A DNA stretch of 64,000 nt. Source: Cololabis saira. Taxonomy: Eukaryota > Chordata > Actinopteri > Beloniformes > Belonidae. The translations under genes and the position numbers were made by a program. How positions within the stretch are numbered: position 1 is the stretch's first letter; the number at the start of each line of letters is the position of its first letter. The notes beneath the pieces were generated by a model. That model ran no database searches. It worked only from the letters and a program-made list of their open reading frames with translations, and was not told the DNA's origin. Location of the stretch: assembly GCF_033807715.1 (NCBI RefSeq), contig NC_084590.1, forward strand, positions 157,501-221,500, in the 5' to 3' direction. This document shows positions 10,034 through 23,200 of the stretch, piece by piece.

Positions 10034-10381
10034 GAAGTTATAGGGAGGTGGCACTCAGCTGTCAGATTGACAGGTGAGTCCCGTCCCCTGCTGCTCCTCC
10101 AGGATGCTCCAGGTGGGAGAGAGCAGGTAGTGTTCCCTCGTCCCTGCTGATGGTCCTCAGGCCTTCCTGGTCTCTATGGCCTCCCTGATCCAGCTGGTGT
10201 TTGGGTGCCGAGGCCTCTGGCCTGGTTCCCCTTCTGCAGTGATCGGTGATGGCTGACTTGTAGTGTTCCTGTCTTGTTGTTGTCTCCTTCTCACCTTCCT
10301 TTTTATGTTCTTTCTTCCTTTTAATAAAGCTCCCCCCGTCTCCCCGATGTATGTGTTATAGAGGGTATGCATTGACGTCAC
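10034..10381 (-). pseudogene. Penelope-like element, GIY-YIG endonuclease remnant, copy 1
   Basis: The minus-strand frame contains TLYNTYIGETGGALLKGR, close to the GIY-YIG core (Y-x-YIGETGR...). Further on, TSWIREAIETRKA resembles the WIREAIEI segment seen downstream in Penelope-like endonucleases. Between them the frame is shifted and Arg/Gln-rich. The hammerhead-like motif follows on the same strand at 9961-9994, which suits a Penelope-like 3' end. No reverse transcriptase is attached here. Confidence 0.6.
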
Positions 10382-10432
10382 TTCCCCACTGGACCAGCCG
10401 CCTTACTGCCTTGAGTGAAAACATCAGCAAAA

Positions 10433-10711
10433 ATGGCTGCAACTAGTGGAGAAGACGGGATAACAGCAGATTATGGGCTTAAATTAAAGGCAGTTGGACT
10501 TGACAGTGACCCGTACATTACCTGAAGAACCAGTGGTCCATGGACATTAATATTTGGCCACGTGTTTCCTGATATTTATATGTACTTAATTACGCCGGGG
10601 AAATACACGAAGCAAAGCTTGAAGGCATACAAAAGTGTTGACGCTTGGTCCAACTTCAAGGCAGGATTTGTTGTAGAAATTAAAGTGATGAGGACACCGA
10701 ACTTTATGATT
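10433..10711 (+). pseudogene. YqaJ/SWIM-type repeat-gene exon fragment, copy 1
   Basis: Starts at ATG 10433 (MAATSGEDGITADYGLKLKA). An in-frame TGA lies at 10523, but an alternative frame reads KNQWSMDINIWPRVS, and the first frame resumes with FPDIYMYLITPGKYTKQSLK. The PDIYMYL...YTKQSLKAYKS pattern resembles the first exon of the large fish family of YqaJ-recombinase-like or SWIM-type proteins spread by transposition. Two frameshifts make it a pseudogene. An identical copy lies at 12880-13158. Confidence 0.5.
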
Positions 10712-10775
10712 TGACCGTTTAACGTTAGCTACCCAAAAATCCAACTTAACCTGATACAAAATAGCAACTGCAAAT

Positions 10776-11916
10776 CAGTGGCGGAACCAGAATGTAGCTA
10801 ATGGGTGGGCCTGCAAAAATTTGGATGGGCCTGATTTTTTAAAAGTTGAGATGTGCGTACAAATTATATTGTGTAAAAAAATCTGTAAATTATAGTACAC
10901 CTTGTACTTAAGTCAGATTGCTGTCAGATAAATATCTACAGGTATGAAAGGATATACAGCAGTCCTACTGTATACTCCACAATTAGACCTCTGTTCTGTT
11001 AAAATTGGCTGTTAAGACGTGATAAGGAAAAAAGAGGGAGAGAACGAAAGAGATCGAGTTTATGTCTTTGCTGAAACTTTATTGTTTTGCTGATATTAAA
11101 CAATGAGAGACATGTTTTTTCTCTGTTAACTTAATAGCATAAATAAATCTTCACACCTCGCTCCGGACACAAATTCAGCACATTGGAAAGCGCAGCTCAC
11201 CTGACTGTTGCAACCATTACTCGCTTATGAGGTTCGTTCATAAAGTTGGCGATTTGCAAGTGAGGTTGGGTAGTATAGAACAGATATTGAAATGTCAGAC
11301 AAATTGAACATGTTAAAGTTTTGTGCTTCCCCACATGTAAATGCAATCATAACATGCCACGGCGGGCCAGAAATATAAAAAATAAACAACACTGTTTTAC
11401 ATGCAGTTGCTAAACAAGACGGAGTCTTCTGAGCTTGGAGTTAAAAGCGTTGATCCTGTCATCATAATCCGAACAGTCAATCATTTCTCTTTCAAATGAA
11501 ATAAGTGTCCGGTTATTGAGGCGACCAGTCAGCATGGATGATCTTAGGCCGGGAGGGCAGCTGTCCAGCTGTTGAAAAAGTGGCTCAAAGACGCTGTTTA
11601 GCCATTGTTCAACGATTTAAGCTACCTGCAAAAGTAGTCTACCTAAATGACCCGCCCTCTGACCCGCTCGTGAACTGAAACATGACGCGCAACATCAGTC
11701 AATCATGTGTGAGAGGAAGTTCGTTTTTATATATTTTTATTTTAAATTTGAAATGTTAACAAGAAAACACAGTTACACTTTTAAGGCAGACACAAAGTTA
11801 ACTGATCAGGAATTATTATGAAGAAAAAAATAAAAATATTTTTTTATTTTTTTCCATGAAAAAATGGGGTGGGTAAGCTGTCAATCTGGGTATATAAATC
11901 CATAAATCCGCCCCTG
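10776..11916. mobile_element. hAT-like non-autonomous element, copy 1
   Basis: Ends are CAGTGGCGGAACCAG and the complement of CAGGGGCGGATTTATGG, a typical hAT-style CAG-nnGGCGG terminus. The flanks (ctgcaaat and ctctaaac) could be a decayed 8-bp target duplication. The minus strand holds a short piece with Asp-Asp-Arg-Ile-Asn-Ala-Phe-Asn character near 11400-11480, perhaps from a transposase, but broken. Copy 2 is at 13223-14363. Confidence 0.65.
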
Positions 11917-12260
11917 CTCTAAACATAGACTATCTAAAGAACTGAAGTATACATTTTAAATCATTCAGAAGGTTCTGATCAACCTGGGTGGAGGACAGCG
12001 TCCCTCACTTGTGCATGGTTTGAGAACTCCTGTGGAAAATTTTCAGCTTTTGATATAATTTTGTTATATAAGGTCCATGTCATGTGTTTTCATAAACATA
12101 GAATTTAATTTTCAATGAGAGTTTTAGACTTGGCTGACCAAATATATGGACAAATAAATATATTTTAGTTGGATTTTCATCGATGGTGTTGTATTTCCTT
12201 TCGAAACAAGCGTGATTAGTATTTACACTTAAAATCTTTTTTTATTATTATTTGAAAGAT

Positions 12261-12470
12261 GTATATTATGCTCTTATTTATTGATGTCATAATATACGGA
12301 AGGTCGGAAAATTTCAATATACTTATATTTGAATAAAACTTCATTCGTAGTAAATTCAACTAAAGGTGAAAGAAATATATTATTTCCCACTACATTCAAA
12401 ATGAGATAGTTCAAGCCTTTATTTGTTATAATTTTGGTGATTATGGCTTACGAAAACCCTAAATAAAAAA
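12261..12470. repeat. Second copy of block A (family B repeat)
   Basis: Matches 9167-9376. It marks the junction between the two tandem duplicates. Confidence 0.9.
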
Positions 12471-12480
12471 GTTATAGTCT

Positions 12481-12828
12481 GAAGTTATAGGGAGGTGGCA
12501 CTCAGCTGTCAGATTGACAGGTGAGTCCCGTCCCCTGCTGCTCCTCCAGGATGCTCCAGGTGGGAGAGAGCAGGTAGTGTTCCCTCGTCCCTGCTGATGG
12601 TCCTCAGGCCTTCCTGGTCTCTATGGCCTCCCTGATCCAGCTGGTGTTTGGGTGCCGAGGCCTCTGGCCTGGTTCCCCTTCTGCAGTGATCGGTGATGGC
12701 TGACTTGTAGTGTTCCTGTCTTGTTGTTGTCTCCTTCTCACCTTCCTTTTTATGTTCTTTCTTCCTTTTAATAAAGCTCCCCCCGTCTCCCCGATGTATG
12801 TGTTATAGAGGGTATGCATTGACGTCAC
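12481..12828 (-). pseudogene. Penelope-like GIY-YIG remnant, copy 2
   Basis: Identical in translation to copy 1 at 10034-10381. In this copy the downstream region with the hammerhead-like motif is gone. Confidence 0.6.
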
Positions 12829-12879
12829 TTCCCCACTGGACCAGCCGCCTTACTGCCTTGAGTGAAAACATCAGCAAAA

Positions 12880-13158
12880 ATGGCTGCAACTAGTGGAGAA
12901 GACGGGATAACAGCAGATTATGGGCTTAAATTAAAGGCAGTTGGACTTGACAGTGACCCGTACATTACCTGAAGAACCAGTGGTCCATGGACATTAATAT
13001 TTGGCCACGTGTTTCCTGATATTTATATGTACTTAATTACGCCGGGGAAATACACGAAGCAAAGCTTGAAGGCATACAAAAGTGTTGACGCTTGGTCCAA
13101 CTTCAAGGCAGGATTTGTTGTAGAAATTAAAGTGATGAGGACACCGAACTTTATGATT
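12880..13158 (+). pseudogene. YqaJ/SWIM-type exon fragment, copy 2
   Basis: Exact repeat of 10433-10711, including the same internal stop and frameshifts. The coding damage therefore precedes the duplication. Confidence 0.5.
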
Positions 13159-13222
13159 TGACCGTTTAACGTTAGCTACCCAAAAATCCAACTTAACCTG
13201 ATACAAAATAGCAACTGCAAAT

Positions 13223-14363
13223 CAGTGGCGGAACCAGAATGTAGCTAATGGGTGGGCCTGCAAAAATTTGGATGGGCCTGATTTTTTAAAAGTTGAGATG
13301 TGCGTACAAATTATATTGTGTAAAAAAATCTGTAAATTATAGTACACCTTGTACTTAAGTCAGATTGCTGTCAGATAAATATCTACAGGTATGAAAGGAT
13401 ATACAGCAGTCCTACTGTATACTCCACAATTAGACCTCTGTTCTGTTAAAATTGGCTGTTAAGACGTGATAAGGAAAAAAGAGGGAGAGAACGAAAGAGA
13501 TCGAGTTTATGTCTTTGCTGAAACTTTATTGTTTTGCTGATATTAAACAATGAGAGACATGTTTTTTCTCTGTTAACTTAATAGCATAAATAAATCTTCA
13601 CACCTCGCTCCGGACACAAATTCAGCACATTGGAAAGCGCAGCTCACCTGACTGTTGCAACCATTACTCGCTTATGAGGTTCGTTCATAAAGTTGGCGAT
13701 TTGCAAGTGAGGTTGGGTAGTATAGAACAGATATTGAAATGTCAGACAAATTGAACATGTTAAAGTTTTGTGCTTCCCCACATGTAAATGCAATCATAAC
13801 ATGCCACGGCGGGCCAGAAATATAAAAAATAAACAACACTGTTTTACATGCAGTTGCTAAACAAGACGGAGTCTTCTGAGCTTGGAGTTAAAAGCGTTGA
13901 TCCTGTCATCATAATCCGAACAGTCAATCATTTCTCTTTCAAATGAAATAAGTGTCCGGTTATTGAGGCGACCAGTCAGCATGGATGATCTTAGGCCGGG
14001 AGGGCAGCTGTCCAGCTGTTGAAAAAGTGGCTCAAAGACGCTGTTTAGCCATTGTTCAACGATTTAAGCTACCTGCAAAAGTAGTCTACCTAAATGACCC
14101 GCCCTCTGACCCGCTCGTGAACTGAAACATGACGCGCAACATCAGTCAATCATGTGTGAGAGGAAGTTCGTTTTTATATATTTTTATTTTAAATTTGAAA
14201 TGTTAACAAGAAAACACAGTTACACTTTTAAGGCAGACACAAAGTTAACTGATCAGGAATTATTATGAAGAAAAAAATAAAAATATTTTTTTATTTTTTT
14301 CCATGAAAAAATGGGGTGGGTAAGCTGTCAATCTGGGTATATAAATCCATAAATCCGCCCCTG
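13223..14363. mobile_element. hAT-like non-autonomous element, copy 2
   Basis: Copy of 10776-11916 carried by the tandem duplication, not a separate transposition. Confidence 0.65.
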
Positions 14364-14707
14364 CTCTAAACATAGACTATCTAAAGAACTGAAGTATACA
14401 TTTTAAATCATTCAGAAGGTTCTGATCAACCTGGGTGGAGGACAGCGTCCCTCACTTGTGCATGGTTTGAGAACTCCTGTGGAAAATTTTCAGCTTTTGA
14501 TATAATTTTGTTATATAAGGTCCATGTCATGTGTTTTCATAAACATAGAATTTAATTTTCAATGAGAGTTTTAGACTTGGCTGACCAAATATATGGACAA
14601 ATAAATATATTTTAGTTGGATTTTCATCGATGGTGTTGTATTTCCTTTCGAAACAAGCGTGATTAGTATTTACACTTAAAATCTTTTTTTATTATTATTT
14701 GAAAGAT

Positions 14708-15030
14708 TTTGAATAGGTTTTTGCTAATCGTGCTCATTAGTTGTGGTGAAATGGAAAATCATAAATCGATTTCAAGTGTGGACCTAATGTATAGGTAAAT
14801 ATTGTACCTTGTATCTTGCGCTGATATTAAGTTATTACAACAGACCACATTACCTAACTACCTGAAATTCATTTGACATTTAAGTTAAAGTAATGTTTAT
14901 GTTTTTTGAATGTATAAGTTGGCTTCAAATCACCAGAGACTCAATTAAGTTAAAGTATAATTGGAAATTAAAAAAACTTTAGATTTGTTCAGTCCAATAA
15001 CTAATCTAGTCAAATGGACACCTTTTAAAT
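14708..15030. other. No feature recognised
   Basis: AT-rich unique sequence just past the duplication breakpoint. Confidence 0.5.
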
Positions 15031-15209
<179 letters not shown>

Positions 15210-15430
15210 CCAAATGAACCTAACTAAATAAGAATTACACAACGAAAAGATTTATTCAAAACAACAAAGTGATGTTGAAACAAGCTGCATTTCTTTTTCA
15301 CTTGGCTTAAAATTTTAAGGCATCCCTATACCTCCATAATTTTAAGTTGAAACAACACATTTGAGTTTACAGTGTATATAAAATATATACATACTTCTGG
15401 ATGCATACAAGTTTTATTCCATTTTAAAAT
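15210..15430. other. No feature recognised
   Basis: AT-rich non-coding sequence. Confidence 0.5.
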
Positions 15431-16240
15431 ATTTGGTAAACATGACAATTCAGACAGCACCAATGAAGCCAAAAGAAAAAGTCACATGGGCAATACTACG
15501 TACAAACCTACTGCTTCCAGAGGATTTAAGAGGCTTTAAGTTGTAGTCAGGTGCTGCGAATAGTCAGTTCTTGGCGAATTGATCATTGGCAGATGTGCAG
15601 ACCCCTATAAAAGCCAAAGTTCTGGCAGCTTGCATGTCTGGAGCATTTAGGTGTGTGCTTACATAACGCCAAAAGGGAAAGACATTAGCAATTGTCATCT
15701 GAAAAGAGTCATGGAAAACGTTAAAGATGGCTGCCATTATTCCTATACTGTAAGTGGATATCTCAAAAAATTGCTAGGTCAGACTGCATAATGGTCAAAG
15801 AAATACAGAAAAGTCTGCAAGAGCTACATCTCAGACTTAACTGTAAAGGCCTTACTGAGCTGGATAAATGTTCATGTCCATAATGGCATGATTAGAAGAG
15901 TGAAGAATGCAGATTATTGGAAGGGTGTCACTATAAAGCCTTGTCTATTTTGAGAATAAATAGACAAAACAAAATGATGGATTTATAACTGAGGTTCGCA
16001 AAACTGCTTCCGAACAAACCAGAAATAATCTGGATCAATGTCCTATAGACAGATAGAAAGCAGAGTTGCTTGGCCTCAATACTCAGCCTTGTCTTTACTA
16101 AAGTCAAACGCAGCATTTCAGCAGAAACACTTCCTACCCGCTGTGAACCACAGCAATCGGGGCATTGTGATGTAATGGTGTTATCTTAAGAAAGCTGTGT
16201 ATGAGTGAAATAAAACAACCAAGTAAAAAAAGAACGCACA
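15431..16240 (+). mobile_element. Degenerate Tc1/mariner-type relic
   Basis: The stretch with AGCCAAAGTTCTGGCAGCTT, then a GGAGCATTTAGGTGTGTG block and AAAGGGAAAGACATTAGCAA, resembles the start of fish Tc1-like elements. Later text also has the spacing of a decayed transposase region, but no open frame survives. A related relic runs in the opposite direction at 46560-47680. Borders are approximate. Confidence 0.5.
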
Positions 16241-17002
16241 GAAATTCATTCACAACGATGGAAGAGACTGATAAAGTCAGACAAGTCTTTGATCATAACA
16301 GTTAATCTACAAACTAGTCGATTATGGTACTTATTATTGGCTACATTTATTTTCTTTTATTATTCATTTTTGTTCAATAAATAATAGTACACTAAAAAAT
16401 TATGTTGGTGATTGTTAATCACAGTATTGGCCTATTATAAAGAACAACAAAGATCAGACAGTTTTCATTATGTTTTTACAAATAACAGTATACAACAATT
16501 AAGGCTTAATAATTTTTTGTAACTAGGATTTTAAAGATCTTAGCTTCTATTTTAGAGGTACAAAAGACTTAATTTTACTAAGAATATTATACTAAAAAAA
16601 ACTATGTGATTGATAAATGATATGACTGCTTGTCAGGACACAAATGTTTTAGGACAAGAGATTGGGGTAGTGTTGAAGACAAATGTTCTAACATCAACAG
16701 AATGACAAAGTGTAAAACATAGATGCCCTGACCCTGGATCACATCAGCCTTACTCTCCAAACACTGGTATCATATACAACGCCCAGGTTTGCTGGTGTTT
16801 GTGGCTCAGTATCCCTGACATGGTCTTGATGAGGTAAAACAGTGTAGGTTGACTTATGAGATGACTCCTCACTGGCAGGAGAACAAGTTCTGAAACTGTG
16901 ATCTCTCCAATTAGCAGCAAGGACTTAAATTAAATGGGACAACTTCCACGTGACACCCCATGTTGTGCATAGGGAAGAGCAACTTAAGAAGAGAAGGAAA
17001 AC
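16241..17002 (-). other. Probable 3' UTR and downstream flank of the abcg4-like gene
   Basis: This lies directly past the stop codon (17003-17005) on the minus strand. Several TTTATT sequences on the plus strand (for example near 16345) would be AATAAA in the transcript, but I cannot choose the polyadenylation site. No other gene is seen. Confidence 0.45.
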
Positions 17003-17228
17003 CTATCTCTCAGACTTGATTTTATAGCGTAATGTGAGGTAAGTGGCCAGTCGAAGCATGATGAAGAAAACACCCAGGACAATGAAATCTATGTAGAGCT
17101 TTGCATCCTCCACATCCAACATCTGAAGAACCTCTTCAGGCTGCTGGAACTTGCACACCTTCCCTGGACATTCCAGCTCTGAGCGGTTCATCCCATAGAT
17201 GGACAGGATGACTCCTTCAAAGCCATAC
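17003..17228 (-). CDS. abcg4: abcg4 coding exon 14 (C-terminus, stop codon)
   Basis: Residues 578-652 and TAG at 17003-17005. It begins [20 protein letters not shown], has the two loop cysteines of ABCG proteins (LECPGKVC), then the last membrane helix [19 protein letters not shown] and the ending KSER. Acceptor CCACAG. Confidence 0.95.
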
Positions 17229-20200
17229 CTGTGGAGAAATTCAACATCTGAGGCAATCTTATGACTGCAAACAGCTCCACCTCTGGACTTGGAGTAACAG
17301 TTCAGCAAATATCTGATTGCCCTTTCTGCTTTGGCCCACTCTTAGTTTGGTTAAGCAAACAGGTTGTGTCCAGCAGTAAAAAAATCAGTGACATTCATTG
17401 GCAAGAAAAACTAATCCCATCAAATGTGATCTGATCTCCATTCAAGTCACAATAACAAACACAATTTGATTAAGTTGATAACACATAAACAATTACAATG
17501 TCTATTGTCTTTACTGAGCACATCCCTTTAAGCATTTACAGTACAGGAGGAGAAAGTAAAGGAATCTTTGAGTTAAGAGCTTGTTGAACCTCCTTTGGCA
17601 GCAGTGCTTCTTCAGTATCAGTATGTTCTCTCAGTAGATGTTCAGGAGGAATTCTGGTCTTCCTTCCAGAACTGCTTCAGCTCGGACACATTTATAAGAA
17701 GTCTGGTGTGAATGGCTCCTCCCAGGTCATTACTCCAACAAAGACCTAATTGGAGTTAGTAGTTTGCACACCTGAAATCCAATTTATGAAATGAGTTTTG
17801 AGGTGTGGTTTAGAGCTACTTTTATTGATAAAAGACAAACACTTGAAGTCTGCTGTTGAGAACCATCCCTAACAAAAGCAGATTTCAGAAGACATACTGC
17901 TGCTACTTAATTGAAAATGGGCTCAGATTATGATGGAATTAGTCTGTTTGTTCACTTGTTTTTCCCTCCAGCACTGTGGATTTTTTTTATGTATTCAGCA
18001 AAGACACAAACAATTATAATTTGTGTGTGTGCATTGCTGTGTTTTATTATTGTGACTTGCATAAAGACAAATTCACATTTCAAGGCAAATTAATGCACAA
18101 AACCTGATTATTCAAAGGGGTTCACATACTTTTTCATGCCACTCGATCAGACTGAACTGAATGAATTTCATAATATTTTTACAAATATACAAGTAGAAGG
18201 TAAAGAAAAATGGAATTGTGAAGGATTTAGGGGTTCATGCTAAGAAGGACCAGTATAAATGCAATGTTTGCTTTGACAATGCTGATGAAGTACAGAAAGG
18301 TCAGAAGCAGTTGCACTGTATCTTAGACGGTTCAGAAAAAGTGTGCCTTAGAGTGGAGAGGCTGGATTTGTGGCATTTCATAAGGAAGTCTTGAGTAGCG
18401 AAAAAATGTGTTGGGGGTGTATGGAAAGTATTTAGACCCCTTTAGATTTTTCACTCTTTGTTTCACTGCATCCATTTGCTAAAATCCAAAAATGTACATT
18501 TTATTTCTCATTAATGTACAATCAGCATCCCATCTTGACAGAAAAAAATTTAAATTTAGGCAAATTTATTAAAAAAATATATCACATGCTCATAAGTATT
18601 CAGACCCTTTGCTGGCATACTCATATTTAACTCACATGCTGTCCATTTCTTCTGATCCTCCTTGAGATGGCTGTGCTCTTTCATTGGAGTCCAAAAGCAT
18701 TTAAATAAACTGATTGGACGTGATTAGGAAAGGCACACACCTGTCTTTTTAAGACCTTACAGCTCACAGTGCATGTATGAGCAAATGAGAATCATTTTCT
18801 GTTCAGTTGCAGGGAAAGATGACTGGTTGTAATTAAAGGAAAGACGAAATCCTAGCAGAAAACCTCCAGAGTGCTAAAGACCGTATGGCCCTTTTCCACT
18901 AGTACCACCTAAGCTCGCTTCTACCCGGCACGCCCCCGTCTTGTGCTTTTCCACTACGGGCCAAGGCGGGCCGAGCCTCGCCAAGCAGATACTTTTTCTG
19001 TAACCATTCTGCCGAGGTTCTAACCGGGCTGAGCCAGCACTATTTCTGACGTCACCACCCTCCGCGCCACTGATTGGTCGGGGGGCGGGGCCGTCACCAC
19101 CCTTCACGCCACTGATTGGTCGGGGGGCCGTCAGACGTTTGAATCAGGAAGCGGGAGTCAGCGCGAGAGCGATTCGCGGCTCGCTGGGATTTTATTATAA
19201 AGCGCAAAACGTCTGTTTGGTGATCCAACTCTGAGGTGCAGATGTTCATAAACCTGGTGGCTGACGAGAGAATTAAAAAAGGGGTGTAGACGGGCTGTTT
19301 TACTCTCAGCTGATCGCGGCTCCAGCTGATTTCTGATCAGCGCCGACATGAACAAAGCGGTTGCGCAATCGAGTACGTCACAGCAGCTTCACCCCAACCT
19401 GCCCACTTCTCACCTGGCTGTGGAAAAACAAACGAGGACAAAACGGAGGCGTGACGAGCCGAGTCGGGCTGAGTAAGTACTAGTGGAAAAGCGCCATGTG
19501 GGTTCACCTTCCAAAAAGACAATGACCCTAAGCAGCTAAAATAACAAAGGAGTGGCTTCGGGACAACTCTGGGACCATTCTTGACTGGCCCAGTCAGAGC
19601 CCTGACCTAAACACAATTGAGCATCTCTCCGAGACCTGAAAATGGCTGTCCACCAACGTTCACTATCTAACCTGACAGAACTGGAGAGGATCCCCAAATC
19701 CAGTTGTGAAAAACTTTTGTTTTTCACAACTGTTGTGAGTTGTGGGATGCTGATTGTATATTATGAGAAATAAAATTAACTTTTTTGATTTTAGCAAATG
19801 GCTGCAATGAAACAGAGTAAAAAACTTAAAGGCGTCTGAATACTTTCCGTACCCAATGTATGAGGACAGCATGACAGCAGTGAGGTGTGCAGGCAGGAGG
19901 AGACTCAGGTGGAACTAAGACTGCATCAAATATCAACTTTGAGCCCTTTCTTGTTAGTCATGGTGATAGGTTGACAGTTGAAATCAGACAGAAATCTCTA
20001 TGGACCATGATGTTTTCAGATTACATGAATATGTAGTGAGAGTAGGAAGCCGGTGGAAGAAAATATGGAGAGGTGAAGATATGTGTTAGAAGACAAATAG
20101 AGCTTATTCACTGCAAGACAAAATACATGTGTAAATGAAAGGGGTGCAGGCAGAATGGTGATGATGCAGGGAGTGGAGGTGATGAAGGAGCAGGAGTTTC

Positions 20201-23200
20201 AATATTTGTCCTAAACTGTGCAGCACAATAGGACGTGTGAAAAAAAGGTGAATAGAAGACTGCAGGAGGGGTGGAGCTGGTGAAGTGTCAGTAGTTAATT
20301 GTGATAGATGAGTAGTAGTGAGAACAAAAGGATAGGTTTACAAGATGGTAGTGAGACTCGGATTTTTATGCAGGCATCAGTACAAAGACAGGAAGCATAG
20401 CTGGAGGTGGCAAAGATGAGATGGTAAGATTTTATTTGGGGATTATGAGGATGGATAAGATTAGAAATGAACACAGAGAGGAACAGCCAGGACTACTGTA
20501 GACACCCTGGAGGCAAAGTAAGAGAAAGGCTAAATTGAGATTTGGAGGTTTGGACACAAAGAGGAGGGATAGAGAATACGCACAATGCTGTATATTGGGG
20601 ATATAGCTGCCAGACAGATAAAAAAGGGCAATACCAGAGAAAAGACATCTGGATGTGGTGCAGACTGCACTGTGACAGGGCAACGGCTCTGTCACAGTGG
20701 TTGTTGCGACAAGAGGCAGAACACAGGGTGTCTGGAAGATGTTAAAATACATACAAGCATGAGAGAATGTCAGTTAGGGATGTACACACCTGATATAGGA
20801 CACATAGGAGCTCCACTGCAGATATTTGGGGATTGTGTCAAAGTTGACAAAGAATCCAGAGAAAAGTAGCACCGGGACAGCTGTGACAGGTCCAACAAAC
20901 GTGGCAACCTGTAGAAGAGTGCAGAAGACATAAGTAACCTGTTTTATGTGTACAACATTTTCAATTCAATTCAATTCAATTTTATTTATATAGCGTCTAA
21001 TACAACAGAGTTGTCTCTAGACGCTTTACAGAGACCCATACCCAGAACATGACCCCCGAGCAGTTATTACATAAACAATGGCAGGTAAAAACTCCCCTAG
21101 TGGGAGAAAAACCTTAAGCCAAACAGTGGCAAAGAAAAACTCCCCTTTAGGAGGGAAGAAACCTTGAGCAGGACCAGGCTCATCAGGGGGGACCCTCCTG
21201 CCGAGCCTGGCAACATGAGCCAGAACATCTGGTGAACACACAAACCTGGAGTGATGTGGAAGCAGCACCAACCAGCAAGCCCAGCGACTGCGCTACCAAG
21301 GCGGTACAGATGGATAGCGCAATGAAGAGGAGGTAACGGGTGGCCTCAGGAGGCTGCTCTGTCATCCAGTACACTATGCTGCAGTACATGATGGGGCAGA
21401 TCACCTACAAAAAAATTAATTAACTATCTTTAAAATTGCAGAGAATAGAAGATAAGAACGATATGCACAGCAGGATTTACCCCAAATTATTAAACTGTCC
21501 TGACAAACAAATCATTTGGAACTACTACATTATAAGCTATGAACTTGCTGAGGCTGGCTTGCTGATTGGGTAACGTATTGCGTCATGCATCGCCTGACTT
21601 TTTTGACTAAACTTAGATTGTTTTCTGGTAAAATAATACTATATCTGGTAAATTTCTGTCTTTGTTTCAACACTCGCACATTTTTCTCTTCCATAACTTT
21701 CATTGTCACCAATCACCGATACATTTTCTGTCTGTTAGCCTCTTAGCATGGCCTCCCCTTCTCCCACAGTTTCACCTCTTTGCTGCTCAGTGTGTGAAAT
21801 GTTTAGCTATTCCTCAGCCTCCTTTAGCGAAGACGGTAAGTGCTTGAAGTGTAGTTTATTTGCAGGACTGGAGACGAAGCTCAGTCAGTTAGAGGTCCGG
21901 TTCTGCCAACCTGACCATAGTCCGATAGACTCATCAGCTAACCAGGCTAAGTTAGCGGCGGCCCGGCCTGTAGTAGCTGCTGTTAGCTGCTCCCCTGCAG
22001 CTCCCGAGCAGCCGGCCAGTCAGGGCGGAACACCACCACCCGCTTCATGTGTCTAACCGTTTTTCCCCACTCAGCGACACACCCGTTGAGAAACCGACCC
22101 TGGTGATTGGCGACTCCATAGTCAGGCATGTGAGGCCGACTCCAGCGACCATAGTAAGGTGCATCCCGGGGGCCAGAGCGGGCGACATTGAAGCACTATT
22201 ATAATGCAAACCATTAAATATCAAATATTTCGCCAGGCCTGGCTTGCATGCCAAATTTGGTGACTTTTGGGGCACGTTTAGGGGGGCAAAAAGGCCCTCC
22301 TTTCGTCAGAAGAATAAAGAAAGAATTCCTACAGATACAATAGGGCCTTCGCACTGTAAGTGCGAAGGCCCTAATTATTAGGCACAGAGACATAGAGAGG
22401 CGTGGGTGGTGTCATCAGACTCTGTATTGAGTCCTTGAACTTCATTGGCCTCAATTAGCCCCGCCCCTTTTTCTGATTGGTTGTCCCTATTTTCTGTTAT
22501 AACTTTTTAATGGTTTGACATACAGTCGTGGGTGGTGTCATTGGACTCGTTTTTGAGTACTTGACCTTCATTGGTGCAAATTAGCCCCGCCCCTTCTTCT
22601 GATTGGTCGATATTTTATAGTTCCTATTTTCTGCCATAACTTTTGAATTGTTTGACAAAGAGTCGTGGGTGTCATCGGACTTAGTGTTGAGTCATTGACC
22701 TTAATTGGTGCAAATTGCACACGCAAGGGCCCGTTCATCGCTGCTTGCAGCTTTGATGATAATTATAACAGTAACAGCAACAACTAAATATCTATCTAAA
22801 TATCTAAACATAGTATTTTGGCTCCCTGCTAATGTCGGCTATGAGCGGTGTCCTCCTGCTCACAGATGCCCCCTGGTGGTTGTTTGGCTACACTGCAGCC
22901 TCTGATGACCCCCCCCCGTCCTCCCCCCTCGAACAAAAGACGTGATTCACACGTGAGATCACGTGAGAATCATGCGTGAGTGGCGTCGCATGAAACACCG
23001 ACCATCTGTAGAGCTGTTTAGTTTTACTTTGCTGTATGTAACAGGTTTGTCAGCACTCGTTTACTCATTGAGCCAGTTCTCTGTCATACTACTACTACTA
23101 CTGCTGTCATTTAGCATACGCTTTTATCCGAAGCGACTTACATCTGAGAGAACACAAGCATAAAAGCACCTAGGAGGGTACAGCCTGATGAGTGCTGGTC

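Larger units (their letters stand above)
9167..14707. repeat. Tandem segmental duplication with one internally deleted copy
   Basis: Block A (9167-9376) recurs at 12261-12470, offset 3094. Block C (10032-12260) recurs at 12479-14707, offset exactly 2447 throughout, with no difference in the stretches I compared. The second copy lacks block B (9377-10031, 655 bp) and has a filler of about 10 bp (12471-12480) there. The simplest reading is tandem duplication of A-B-C followed by loss of B. The near-perfect identity means the event is recent, or that two haplotypes were joined by the assembler. Confidence 0.92.

Noticed and set aside
17229..17308. Upstream extension of the last abcg4 exon (about 26 extra residues with a Met)
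   Set aside because: An acceptor CCACAG lies at 17229 onward, the family resemblance begins exactly there, and phase fits exon 13. The extension is intron.
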